From Larus michahellis (lineage: Eukaryota; Chordata; Aves; Charadriiformes; Laridae): a DNA stretch of 64,000 bases. Positions 1 through 13,097 of this stretch are shown here, in pieces; the stretch's first letter is position 1; each line of letters opens with the position of its first letter. Position numbers and translations under genes: made by a program. The stretch is taken from contig NC_133900.1 in the NCBI RefSeq assembly GCF_964199755.1, forward strand, positions 80,460,727 through 80,524,726, read 5' to 3'. The notes under the pieces are model-generated. The model was not told the origin of the DNA and ran no database searches. It worked only from the letters and a program-made list of their open reading frames with translations.

Positions 1-300
1 CAGAGAGAGAAGTAGCAAGGAATAAAATAGAGCAGAAAGCTGCTGAATCCGGAGCCTTGGAGAGGAGGTGGGAAGGGGCGTTTAATGCAACAAGGAAAAG
101 TTCAGAGATCTTTGTGCTACGCTGCTCGCAAAGGTCTAAGCTACACTCTCTTTGAAACTCAACTGTGCAGTCAGTCCCGAAAGCAACTAGAAAAGTAGGA
201 GGTTAGTCCAGACAGTTTTAGATTTGCTGGGCTGAGTGGCCGAGAGTCTTAGAATTTTCTTTTCCTAAAATCTCCAGGCCACAGCTCCTCAACAGCTAAA

Positions 301-518
301 CATGAGGAGGATCTTCTTTCCTGTGAGGGTGGCAGAGCCCTGGCACAGGCTGCCCGGAGAGCTGGTGGAGTCTCCAACTCTGGAGACATTCCAAACCCGC
401 CTGGACACGTTCCTGTGCCACCTGCTCTGAGTGACCCTGCTCTGGCAGGGGGTTGGACTAGATGATCTCCAGAGGTCCCTTCCAACCCTATGATTCTATG
501 ATTCTATGATTTTGTGAT
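301..518 (+). mobile_element. CR1 LINE 3' fragment
   Basis: It contains the CR1 3' UTR pattern GAGGGTGGCAGAGCCCTGGC, CTGCCCGGAGAGCTGGTGGA, then TGGACTAGATGATCTCCAGA and ends in tandem ATTCTATG units. It is truncated at the 5' end. Confidence 0.9.
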
Positions 519-644
519 TTCTTTTTATTTTAGAATCTGTTTTAATTTCATTATGAGATGACAAAATTTAGAAAAGTAGCTGTGATTTGATTGGCAATTC
601 TACACTTTTTTTTCTGCCTTCTCCTTGGTTTCAATGTGTGGGAA

Positions 645-694
645 GATGATCTCCAGAGGTCTCTTGCAACCCGTACCATTCTGTGATTCTGTGG
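645..694 (+). mobile_element. Very short CR1 3' tail
   Basis: Only about 50 bp: GATGATCTCCAGAGGTCTCT followed by ATTCTGTG repeats. It is an extreme 5' truncation of the same subfamily as the copy at 301-518. Confidence 0.75.
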
Positions 695-2958
695 AGACTG
701 CTAAAGTAAGAGCTGTGGTATTCACTTTTTCCCCTCTTGTGCTTTGGTGTGAGAAAACCGAAAGATGCAACGTGGCACAGAATCTGGAGCTCCATCTAAA
801 ATCCAAGAAAGGAGTCAACACAAATTTTTTACATTCACCTTTCCTCTCCAAAAAAGCTCGGCTGTAAAACTAGTATTTAAAACCTTTCCTTCCTGATTCT
901 CAAAAATGGAGCAGTTCATTACCCAAACTACTGCGGTTGCTTGAGAAAACGAGTTACTTGCTCAGTCCCAACACAACCCGTCCAAGTGGCAGCACTTCAC
1001 ATCCCCTCTATGGCAGTTGAGATAGGCCAAGTCCAACTGAATAAGTTGCTAGCTCCTCTGGTCTTAACACTTGAGCTGTGCCTGTGAGGTACGAAATGAA
1101 TCTGAAGCTGTTTCACCAGACTGTGAACAGAAACAGGATTTCCAGGATTAACAGGACATTGGATTTTTTTCCCCACAAAGTGAGTGAAAAATCTTAGTAC
1201 AAAATGAAATGCTTGCTTTCTCTTCAAACATTAACTAAAGACTTCACAAATGACAAAACTTGGTGTTATACTGAATGCACGATTCACGGGGAATTTAAAT
1301 TGGACATAAATTTGAAGAATACAACACAGTTTAAGTTGAATTTATCTATAACACTTATATGCTTTTGAAAAATAACACCATGTTTCTTTCACTTTGGGAA
1401 AACGCTGAAAAAAATCCTTTGAGACTATAGTAACAATATTTCCTTGGTTTCATTAGAAGAACTTATAAATTCTACAGATTTAGGAGTTCAAATGCCTGTA
1501 GAAATGCTTAAAACTTTATTAAAGCTGAACTAAAAAGCAAACAGCAACACCATAAGCCAGAAACGCCGTAAGACGGAAAAAAAGCTCTTCCCCTAATCTC
1601 CTCCCTGCTTATATTTCATATCTCTCTAAGCTTCATTGACCAGAATAGGACACTTGCACAAAAGCCCATCAGGGATAACGATGTTAACACAAGATTTGAA
1701 TGCAGTGTTACTACCTATTGAAACTCGGAGAAAAGAATATAAAAAGCGTAAGCAGGTCAGGCCACAGAGAAGTGCCATAATCAGGTTTTCTAACTCCTCC
1801 CTGGAGTGCCCTGATTTGTATCATGTAGCGTATGTTCGAGGTGACCGAGACAGCCCTGCCCTGCTGATGTTTAATGATACGGGAGCCCTTCCAAGAAGGT
1901 CAGGTCTCCGCTCCTCCCTGTTCTGTGAAAGGTCAGCAGCTTCCCTCAGCAACTTATCCTTTCGGGTCCAACTGGCTTTTTTCCATATTTGGTTAAAAAT
2001 GGACAGCATGAAAATGAAACATATTTGCTTTACCAAAGAAACTTGCTAAATTTGCACTGAAGTTTGACCTGAATATTCTTTTTAAGTTTGGTTCATCTGC
2101 CAAGGGATAAAACCAATTATTCATACAGCTTTACTGAAAGCGGTTCTGTTGTCACCCTAATGCATGATTAACTTTCCAAAAATAAAAAATGAGCATTTTT
2201 TCTTTCGGTTCCAAAAACCTGACATAACCCCCACATTTCATGAGAAACATGCACATCTTTGATTCCTGAGTGGTTCCCAGGATAATAAGATACATCTGTT
2301 TTACACAGTGACTAAGTACTATAAATAACAGAATTTCAGCCCAGTGAAGCAACCGAAGTAACAGCCAGTTAACAGAAGAACAATCTTCAGACAATAATCA
2401 CCCCACCTCTGATGTCTCAGATCTCTGTTGCCCACTTACACAACCCCGAACCCACCCAGACCCCCGCAACTTTATTTTTTTCCCACTTCTTTCCTCTTGT
2501 TTCCACCTCAACACCATCCCTTGATGCCGCTCACAACACAGCCTCCACCATGGAAATGGGACGGCACAGCCTGAGCAGGACCTTGAACCAGAGCCGCAGA
2601 ACTGGACTTCCACAAAGGTTTACCAGAACTTTATAAAGACAAGTCTAGGAGCAAAAATTTCTAACTAAATACATTAACTAGAAGGAAAACTATGTTTTAT
2701 GCCCATCACATTTTCTTTCACTTCTACTAACCCACTCCCTTCTCTCCCGATCCTAAGTTCCTCTTCCTACCTTAAATTGTATATATGTTTAACACAGTTT
2801 GGTTATAACCACAACACTTGGTCCTACTTGGCTTGGTATTTTTGGTCTCTCTGTGTCAGATTTAACAAAGGCCTTATGTACCTGAAAGTCTGTCCAGATT
2901 TTTCAGGTACATCTGTTCGTCCAACAATGTCTATCAGATCATTTTACAAAAAGAATAT
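695..2958. other. Non-coding intergenic stretch
   Basis: AT-rich sequence without splice-flanked coding homology or a recognised repeat. Open frames here, the longest 137 codons at 1636-2049, show no domain or family signature. Confidence 0.6.
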
Positions 2959-2959
2959 A

Positions 2960-4031
2960 ATCATAGAATAGTTTTGTTTGGAAAAGACCTTTAAGATCAT
3001 CAAGTCCAACCATTAACCTAGTGCTGCCAAAACCACCACTACACTACATCTACATGTCTTGGTCTACCCTCAGCCTCCTCTTCTCCAGGCTGAACACCCC
3101 CAGCTCCCTCAGCCGCTCCCCACCAGACTTGTGCTCCAGACCCCTCACCAGCTCCATTGCCCTTCTCTGGACACGCTCCAGCACCTCAATGTCTTTCTGG
3201 TAGTGAGGGGCCCAAAACTGGCCACAGCCCTCGAGGTGGGGCCTCACCAGTGCCGAGTACAGGGGGACCATCACTGCCCCAATCCTGCTGGCCACACCAT
3301 TCCTGATACAAGCCAGGATGCTGTTGGCTTCTTGGCCACCTGGGCACACTGCTGGCTCATATTCAGGCAGCAGTCAACCAACACCCCCAGGTCCTTTTCC
3401 ACCAGGCAGCTCTCCAGCCGCTCTGCCCCAAGCCTGTAGCGTTCATGGGGTTGTTGTGATCCAAGTGCAGGACCCGTCACTTGGCCTTGTTGAACCTCAT
3501 ACCATTGGCCCATCGATCCAGCCTGTCCAGAGCCCTGTGTAGAGCCTTCCTACCCTCCAGCAGATCAACAGTCCCACCAACTTGGTGTCATCTGTGACCT
3601 TACTGAGGGTGCACTCAATGCCCTCATCCAGGTTGTCAATAAACACGCTAAACAGAACTGGCCCCCAGTACTGAGCCCTGGGGAACATCACCTGTGGCCA
3701 GCTGCCAAGTGGATTTAACTCCATTCACCACCACACTCTGAGCCCCGCCCTCCAGCCAGTTTTTCACACAGTGAAGACTATGCCCATCCAGGCCATGAAC
3801 AGCCAGTTTCTCCAGGTGGATGCTGTGGGAAATGGTGTCAAAGGCTTTACTAAAGTCCAGGTAGACAACATCCACAGCCTTTACCTCATCCACTAAGCAG
3901 GTCACCTTGTCAAAGAAGGAGATCAGGTTAATCAAGCAGAACCTGGCTTTCATAAACCCATGCTGACTGGGCCTGATCACCTGGTTGTCCTGTATGTGCT
4001 GCGTGATGGCATTCAAGATGATCTGCTTCAT
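2960..4031 (-). mobile_element. CR1 LINE, 5'-truncated, reverse-transcriptase remnant
   Basis: Minus-strand CR1 whose 3' tail is at 2960-3007. From 4031 down, the translation gives a decayed RT: SQHGFMKARFCLINLISFFD, VYLDFSKAFDTISHS and [10 protein letters not shown]. The catalytic motif is damaged (VTDD in place of FADD) and the frame is broken near 3650-3720. The 3' UTR section between the tail and the ORF end is missing (see findings). Confidence 0.9.
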
Positions 4032-7000
4032 AACCTCTCATCTCTTTTACATTATCCTGTAATTGTGTACAACATGTAATGAGACAGGGACAGGAATCAA
4101 AAACTTCCCTCTGCTTTGCACTCACCTAGGGAGAGAAACTTCTCAGCTCTTCTCCTTCGCACTCTTTGCTTCATAGTGACCAGCTGCAATAAACGAGAGA
4201 GAGCATCTCCCCCATGACATGGTTAGGATGTTCCTCACAGAAACACTTGATTTTGAACACCTTCTGACTAGGAGGACATGGATCCCATTTTGCATTTTCC
4301 AGATAGGTGCTCTGATCACAAGATTGTTACCCATCACTGCCACTACAAGAAGCAGTAGGAACCCCAGTCTGTGACCAGGGAGTTTCTAATGGCAGTTTAT
4401 CTCCACTGGCAGGCTCTTTAGGTGTGAATCTTTCACAGTTGTTTGATATAAGTTCCTCATGCTTATGTAAGTCTTGTTGCATGTGCTTGTTAAATCTAAG
4501 CCTGGACTGATTAAGGGGTTTAGATTACTAATATTTAAATTAAACATTCGGTTCCAGCCACAGAAATTAAATCCAACTGAATTTGAGACTGCAGAATCAG
4601 GGCCTGATTTGCCAGGATTGTTTATAATCTTAATTATAGCCAAAAAACTGTCTATTGATAAATGCACAGGATGCATCCCACCACAACTGCGATCTGCTAT
4701 TGGCAGTTTTCGTAGCCTGAAGTGCAGGTGTCTCAATATTTGGCGTTCTGAAAGCCTGAGTCCTGGTGTGAGAACTGCTTCCATAAAAACAAGCACAAGT
4801 ACTCCCTGGGACTTAGAGTTACCAGGTAAACATATAAATACGAGCATAAAAAACAGACTGCAAATTAACCAAATTCAAAATCAAGAAAACAGTAGCATTT
4901 GAGTTTAAAACTAACCTCAATATTTTGGTGTTATTTTTCCCTTGTGCTAAGAAATGAAAGAATAACTTACCCTATTTTCAGCCTGTCCTAATCTGCCGTT
5001 CCGTAGGATTGTGAAAAAGTACAACATTTTAAGTGGTAGCCTCGCGCTTATCCAAGCTTAAATTTCCTACCCTAGGTAGTCAAGGACTTCCTATATCCAC
5101 AAGAGCATCTTCAGGAAATTTGGTGCTTTCAAGCTAAAAGCGACTCCAAAAACATGAAAGAAATTGAGAAAGGCTGAAGAAAAGACAGCTTTTCATATAT
5201 TTTATCCCTATCATTGTCAATTAAGATTTGATTAAGAAAGGAACAAACAACCCTGATATTTAAAATTTGTGACTGTCTACTTCTTCCTCTGTCAAAGAAA
5301 GCAAGCTAGGAACCCAGCAAGCGGTAGACAGTAAAAAGGAAAGAAAGTCTGTGTTTTCCTGGATGTATATGCAACTAGATAATTGGATGAATGCGATGAC
5401 TCTTTTCTACGTAAACATGCCTAATTGTAATTGAGATATGATCCAGCATCTGGCAAATAAAATGTGAATTCATTAGTGGAAGGACAGCTTTTTGTACAGT
5501 GCAGCTGGGGCAGATTCAAATAGACTAATTGCACAGTCCATAATTCCCAGGGATTTGTAAGGGAAACAGATATCTAAGTAGTGAGAATTAAATTTTCGCA
5601 CTCAGAATTGCCATCTGTGGGTTTCTATCTCGTGTGATCAGAAAGACTTTGGAAAAAAGCAGGATGCTTAACTCATGGCTGGCAGCTGCAAGACGTCTGA
5701 CTTCATTTACAAAACCAAACACTCACATGCCCATGTAGGACCTCTTTTTCAGTGATTCTGACACCTGCTGTTTGTCCACGGGTCTTATGTGACAGAAAGA
5801 ACAGTCAACTCATGTATCATCCATTGCTTGTTCTGAAAAAAACTTGGGTTTGGACTTTACATATTTTTTGGTACATGTAGAGTTATGTAAAGATGATAAA
5901 GCCAACCAAATACAACCTTTGGAATCACTTTGATTTCCAGCACGAGCATCCAATAGCTTTTGTAGCATCATTCACATCTCTTTATTATCTCTTATGTCAC
6001 CAGGATGTCAGGTCTGCTGCAAGGCACAGGGTTGTGCAGAGAAGGAGGGGGAATCAGGAGGGAGAGGTGCCAATCCTTTTTCCAGTGTTCATGTCATTGT
6101 CTCTACCACTCTTCTGGGAGAGAAGCTACTCAAAAGGATTTTCTTTTTTAGCACTACAGCGGTGGAGTTTTCTTTCAAAATAAAACCCTCTTTGGAGGAC
6201 CGAGAAAAGATGGGGACTTTTTGACAAGCAACACAATTTTTGTTTAAAATGATGAAGCAATTTACAAAGCTGAAATATGCAGACAGATCTGGTTGGCTTC
6301 TGGGGAGGATGGGGGGGAGAAATGAGACAGAGATGGGGTTAAGCGATGTTAAGAGTATGGCTCTGATTAAAAAAGTGGGGGGACGAGAGGGGGGAAAGTG
6401 CGTCCACTGAGAAAAACCAGATAGCCGTAGGATGCAGCACACCTTGAAGTTACAACCTGTATCACACATCACATGGCTGTTGCTACTTTTACTCAAGTAT
6501 TTACTATCATTTGCTGTGAAAAGTAATAAGGATCCCCAAAAGCTTCAAAAAGCCTTTGAAAAAAACTCTCAAAAAGCAAACAGGCATAAATAAGCCATCC
6601 AAAGGTGTTTAGTCTGGTACTAACGTATGATGCAGTTAAGGAAGATCCCTAGATTCAAATAGCTTAAAGACCAATAATTTATGCTTCAGGTCTTTTTACC
6701 GAGGTCATAATTTCCAAGGCATCTACCAAAGGAACATTTTAAACAAGACATCACAGCAGTGCTAAAAACACTCTTCAAAATGCAGTCTTTAATATAGAAT
6801 GAGAACACCTGTGTGATGAGTTTTTCCAGGCTAAGCCACTGTTCCAGTGAAGTTTAAAAAGGAACCACCCGATAACTTACACAGTCTTGCAACCAAATAA
6901 ATCTTTAGGATTTCCTTCTAATACTATAAATGTTACATTTCTGAATTTTATTCTTAATTCTCCTTAAAAGCATGCGTAGCGAAATGAGTTCACCAAAAAG

Positions 7001-7636
7001 CCCTCAAAAAATCCCTGTTTCACAATCTTATGCTCTAAAACTAATTTCAGTGATGCTAAATCTCATGAAATTATCACAAGTCCCCTAATTATTTTTTTGT
7101 TTCTCTTCAACACACAAAATTCTTTAAGCATAACAATAGGTAAAGGGTAAGCCTGTAAAGTAAATATTTCATCAGAGCTGAGGGACCCCCCAAGCACTTC
7201 CAAGCTCCCACATTCGGGAAGCGTAGCCCAGGTTCAGCCTGTGTCAAGGTGAGACCTGAGGACCAACCGTTCTCCTCCTACCTACTCAAGACCTGGTCCT
7301 AGAATCAAGTCCAAGGACTTTTCTGTTTTTCTTATTCAATGTTTCTTCATGCTTTTGAAGATGAGGTAGTCTTGATGTATGCATCACTACTTTTAATGAT
7401 GCATTAATGATGCTCAGAAAAGTTTTTAACAGTCATCCCATGCACAAAGGAAAATTTCTGAAGTTAGGTTTTCAGAGAAGGTGTCTGTCCTAGGTCAGAT
7501 ATATAAAATACCTTCCTAGGTCAGATATCTGAAATACTTTGGGAGATGTGGAGACTTTGAGCTAATACCCTTTAGATAAAATTATACCATATCTGGTGAA
7601 GTGTGTACTTCAGCCCAGACTTTTAAAGCTTACTTT
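4032..7636. other. Non-coding intergenic stretch
   Basis: AT-rich sequence with no recognisable gene or repeat. Open frames on both strands around 4386-4902 overlap one another and match no family. Confidence 0.55.
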
Positions 7637-8900
7637 CATAGAATCTTCATGGGTGGAAAGGACCTTTGAGATCATCGAGTCCAACCATACACGCACACAC
7701 ACACACAAAAAACCCTACGATCTCTGCCACTAGAGCATGCCCTGAAGTGCCACATCTAGACGTTTCTTAAATACCTCTAGGGATGGTGACTCCACCACCT
7801 CCCTGGGCAGGCTGTTCCAGTGCCTGACCACTCTTGCAGTAAAGTAATTCTTCCTAATATCTAATCTAAACCTCCCCTGCCGCAGCTTCAGACCATTTCC
7901 TCTGGTCCTGTCATTATTTACTTGGGAGAAGAGGCCAACACTCACCTCTCTCCAACCTCCTTTCAGGTAGTTGTAGAGGGCAATGAGGTCTCCCCTCAGC
8001 CTCCTCTTCTCCAAGCTCAACATGCCCAGCTCCCTCAGCCTCTCCTCATATGCCCTGGTCTCCAGACCCCTCACCAGCCTGGCAGCTCTCCTCTGGACAC
8101 CCTCCAGCACCTCAATGTCTCTCTTGTACAGGGGGGCCCAGAACTGAACACAGCACTCGAGGTGAGGCCTCACCAGTGCCGAGTACAGAGGCACCATCAC
8201 TTCCCTGGTCCTGCTGGCCACGCTATTCCTGGTACAAGCCAGGATGCTGTTGGCCTTCTTGGCCACCTGGGCACACTGCTGGCTCATGTTAAGCTGGCCG
8301 GCCACCAGCACCCCCAGGTCCTTTTCTGCTGGGCAGCTTTCCAGCCACTCTTCCCCAAGCCTGTAGCGTTGCTTGGGGTTGTTGTGACCGAAATGCAGGA
8401 CCCGGCACTTGGCCTTATCAAACCTCATACAGTTGGCCTTGGCCCATCAATCCAGCCTGTCCAGGTCCCTCTGTAGAGCCTTCCTACCCTCAAGCAGATC
8501 AACACTCCCACCTAGTTTGGTGTCGTCTGCAAACTTACTGGGGGCGCACTTGATCCCCTCATCCAGATCATTGATGAAGATATTAAACAAAACCGGCCCC
8601 AAAACTGAGCCCTGAGGGACACCACTGGTGACCGGCCGCCAAGAGGATTTCACTCCATTGATCACAACTCTCTGGGCACAGCCATCCAGCCAGTTTTTAA
8701 CCCAGCGAAGAGTACACTTGTCTATGCCATGATTCGCCAGCTTCTCCAGGAGAATGCTGTGGGGGATGGTGTCAAAGGCCTTACCAAAGTCCAGACAGAC
8801 AACGTCCACCGCCTTCCCCGCATCCAGAAGGCGGGCCACATGGTCATAGAAAGAGATCAGGTTGGTTAAGCAGGACCTCCCCTTCCTAAACCCATGGTTG
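7637..8900 (-). mobile_element. CR1 LINE, best-preserved copy in the window
   Basis: A minus-strand element with intact 3' tail at 7637-7690, complete 3' UTR and the C-terminal part of ORF2. RT motifs: [34 protein letters not shown] and [10 protein letters not shown] (catalytic FADD kept). These are followed, one frame shift away, by [20 protein letters not shown] and [17 protein letters not shown]. 5'-truncated near 8900. An AC microsatellite of about 18 bp sits just inside the tail at 7689-7706. The reading frame is broken near 8430-8450, so it is non-autonomous. Confidence 0.93.
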
Positions 8901-11900
8901 GCGAGGGGTGCCTGTGGGATCGAACCCCTCGCAGGGTGAGACACAACGAGCTTGTGAAACACTGAAGTAACTGGTGGGCTATAGCCCAGTAATTAATAGT
9001 ACTTCAGAGTACTATTAATGTATCCTGGTGAAATAGAGCTAGTTCCTCTGTAGTCGGGTACTTGGACATTGATACAAATTCCTTAATTTCCAAAGGCAAG
9101 TTAGGCTATCAAGAACAGAAGTTATAAAAAATGTGTATCTGAGGACATATGCTATATCACCCAGGAGCAGATTTAATTTATGCCTCTCTGAATTCTTCAA
9201 AATGTTTCTTGCACTTAAACGTACTGTAACAGCTAACAAATGCTCGTTCAGCTAAATGAACATCCAACGTCCTCAGCCAACACAGACAAGGTCAGACGAA
9301 AGACAGAAGCTCTGCTGAATAAGTGATGATGAAAGTTCACGTGCTGAGAAAGACAACTGATAAAACCACTGAGGAATGAAGAGAGACACTTACCAAGCGT
9401 AGATCCTTGTGGAGGCAGTGGGGAAGGTTCTGCTTTGTAGGTAATGCCCATCCGGTGCAACTTAGTGCCATGAATAAGCAGCCAAGCTCTGAATAAGCAC
9501 ACACAAAAAAAAAATAATAAAAAGAGCAAGAACTCTGTTGCATCAGGACTATGCTGAATCCAGGCGAATTACCTTTGCTATTCAGCAAAGCTAGTTTACT
9601 CTGGAAGAGCACTAAATTGCTCCCAGAGCCCAGGGTGGTCTTCGCAGACCTGGCTCAAGGACCACCTCCAGGAGCACAGCCCGCAGCCCTCTCCGGTGAT
9701 ACAGCAGAGCTTTTACAAGTCATTCTGTTGATGCCACTTTGCAGCCCCGAAGGTACAGCATAGAGAAGACATAGGATGAAATCCTGCAGAGAGAAGCTCC
9801 GGCTTCACTAAAGGGAGTGGTGAACTACTCGTAAACTTGAATAGGGCCAGAATTTCCCTTTCCTTGAAGTGAGCCCCAAGCTGTTCGACTCAGAATCAGC
9901 TACCTTTATAGTCATAAGACTTCACCTCTGAGTTCACTCTGGCTGGACTTTTTTTGCTTAATGTGTATGGATCACCTCACCCACGTCTGAAATGCTCTGA
10001 CCCTCAGGGTCGCAAGGCCACGCCATCCATTTCATTCCTGTGACACCTCAAGGCTGTTTTTCAGACAGGAAAGAAAAGGAAAAATCTTCAGAAGAAACTG
10101 CAAGTAAAAGGCAGATGAGGAGAATGTAAACGTTGCCGTGGCTGAAATATAGCTGGGACCGTGCAAGTTGGCATCTGTGTATTTCGAAAAAGTGCCAGAG
10201 TAATCACAAACGGCAACGCTCCTTATTGCGCTGCCTTGAACTTTGAACATCCATCAGCAAAGTATAATTTGTACTGCTCCTCTCTCATTTTCTCTCGGTG
10301 TTATATATTTATAATATTACCTTATAGTGCTGATAGACAGAATCAGGCCTTTGTATTCCCTCTCTTTTTAAAGTATTGCTTTTTCTCGTGCTTATGGAAC
10401 AGTTAAAAGTCCAAAAGTCAGCAGTACTTCATTTTCTCCTCTTGCTTGCCTTATTGTGTGGCTTCAACTGCCAAAGTCTATTTAGCTCTCCCAGTCTATC
10501 CCCGTTCTTTTTTCTCATCAGTGATTTTTTTTTGTGTAAGCTCTTTAATCAATCTTCCCTCGAGCCATACATTTTAATCTTTTCTACATTTTAAAATTGC
10601 ACTGTGAGGGCCAATCTTTCTACGTGTACTGCTTAGCACCAGCACATCCTCCAGTTTCTTTTAACTCCTTCCCTGATGTAAAAAAGGTCTGACAACCTCC
10701 CATTTTATCTTTAACAAATAATTATTTTGGCAGATACTTACTTAATCCTCTCACACAAAGATTTTTGCTACGCTGTTTACTTTCTCTGTAAACTCATACA
10801 GTAGGGGGAAAGCAACTTGGCCTTTCTGGTATAAAGAACATTTCTGATAACACAAAAAATGGTCTTTGCGGTGAGGATGCTGGTGCCAGGAGGCAAAGGG
10901 ATGATAAATAAAAGCGTAGAAGACTGAAAGGTTTTTTAGTGTGGTTACCTAGGCTTGTATTCTTACAACTGCACACGATATAGGGTGAAGGAGGAGTTTA
11001 TCAGACACCACAATGGCTTAAGAATCCTATTTACCAAATAAGAACTACGTAGTCAAAGCTGAGACTTGACAGACACACTGAGAATCTTTATCGAGAAAGC
11101 CAACTTCATATCCAATGAATACTTTCTTAATATACTTAATGAAAATGTCACACTCTTCATTAGAAATGTTTGTAGTCTAAAAATGAACATCCAAAAATCC
11201 GCTTTGTTTTATGTTTGTTTACTTTCTGCCTTACTCGCATGACTACAGAACGCAACAGCACAAGGTCTTGCAACGCCATACCCAGAAGAGTTATCAGGTA
11301 CGCTAATTTGACTAACATCTCTCTGGGTACTTAGTCTTAGAGATTGTTTTCTTTGTATATCTCGTGCGGTTATAAATTCAGTCGGTAGTCTTTCAAAGCA
11401 AAATTGGCCCACAGCTGTTATAAAGCCGTCTGGGTTGTGCATTTGTTCTACACATTGCCATAACCCCTTTTGCTGTCTCTGCCACGCTTAGAAAAACCTT
11501 TGATTCATGGGGAATGTTTCATGCACTAAACATTAATGATATGGGAAATGGAATGATTCCAACCAGCCAAAACTATCTGTTGACTGTACATTACAAAGAA
11601 GATGCATGAGCGGCATTGAACAGAGCAGCAGACCTATTATTTACAAAACTGGTCATAGCACCTGAAACACAAGTCCACTACCCATCTCACCATTACACTT
11701 CAGTAAAATGCCACCAGCTGATTTTAATATTGATACTTTACTGTGCATTCTTATCCTATTTCCTAAAAAATGGATGAGTTATTTTATTTTCTGAAAAAGA
11801 ATCCAACACATACATATGAAAAACTTTTTCATTTATCCTCCACATTCATCTGTCATTTCCTTTTCATCTACGTAGAAATAATTCATTTCACTATAGAATT

Positions 11901-13043
11901 GCCTGTTTTACAGTGGTCTCAAAAATTTACTTGTTTCTTTTGTTCCTGCAATCTATCTTAAGGAAATATAGTTGCACCTCTATTTGAAACATCATTTTTA
12001 CCTCATCAAAAGCCCTTCACCGCCCATCCAGTGGGCCTTAAAACATTTTGCAATGCTGTGACTAGAGACAAACAAAACAAGAACGAAAATAAGAAGAGTT
12101 AGTGAAGTGAGCTTTACTCATGGAGTGCCCAAGTCAGGTCCAGATATAGGTTTCTTCAGATATGGGAATGTCCCCCATATGTGCTCAAGTCCAACAGTTA
12201 AACTTAGTCTATTCATAATGCTCGTTATCCTGTAACACTTAGTACAATCGAGAAATTACGTTAACACCATATTGAATCTATCCCATTAAGTTCATAGGGT
12301 ATAATCTAGATTTTGGTTGAATAAATCTAACAGCCTGTGTTAGATGTGTTATAAAGTAACCTTTTGCACTGCATCAAAACATACACCAAAAAAACAGGCT
12401 GCTTTGACGGCACATAAAAGTAATGCAAGTAATAAGGTTCTGAAAGAAATTCACTGAAAAATAAGTGTCTCGCTTACCAGGCAGGCGTGAGCCATTTCGC
12501 CATGGGTATCACTTGTGTTCAGACAATGCATTTAGGAAACATGAGTTATCTCTCTGTAATCTTGTCTGCCCTGAAGTATTGTACATGGTCATCATGGCGT
12601 TGTAAGTGCACCCGTGAAACAGCCCAACTGGGAGTCTCTCCATCAATCAAAGCACAGAAACAGCAGCTGAAAATATTGTTATAATTTCCTAATAATAAAC
12701 CAGTATTATTATTATTTACCTTGGAGACTTCCCCCAGTCAGGCCAGAGCAAAGAAGCATAGAGAGGCATCATAAGCGATACTCTTCAAGCAAAGAAAGAA
12801 TAAGTGACATGCTCCAAATAATCAGCTTTTTCAGATTCCAGATTTAATTGCAAGATTATCCTATCCGTCTCTTTTCCAAGTGTGCTTCTCCCAGGGTAAT
12901 TGTATCTACATCCCTAGGTCTGGCTAGTGTTGATGCAGAGAGGTCACTACTGGAAGGAAAAAGTAACACCAAGTCCTGGCATATCATCTGTGGCCTGTCA
13001 GTGACATACAGGGTGCTGGGCCATCTTGTCTAGACCATGTTTT
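8901..13043. other. Non-coding intergenic stretch
   Basis: No gene, RNA or repeat family recognised. Composition is AT-rich with short T- and A-runs only. Confidence 0.55.
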
Positions 13044-13097
13044 TGCCAAGAAAGATTGGACCAGATGAAGCTGGTATTCTATGGTTCTATGATTTAA
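13044..13097 (+). mobile_element. Probable decayed CR1 3' tail
   Basis: TTGGACCAGATGAAGCTGGT followed by two ATTCTATG/GTTCTATG units resembles a mutated CR1 3' end. It is too short and diverged to be certain. Confidence 0.4.

Noticed and set aside
1636-2049. 137-codon plus-strand open frame
   Set aside because: No domain, signal or family resemblance and no supporting splice context; composition is like the surrounding non-coding DNA.
4386-4902. Overlapping open frames of about 150 codons on both strands
   Set aside because: They shadow each other over a stop-poor stretch and neither resembles a known protein.
7922-8476. 184-codon plus-strand open frame
   Set aside because: Antisense shadow of the CR1 ORF2 remnant on the minus strand.
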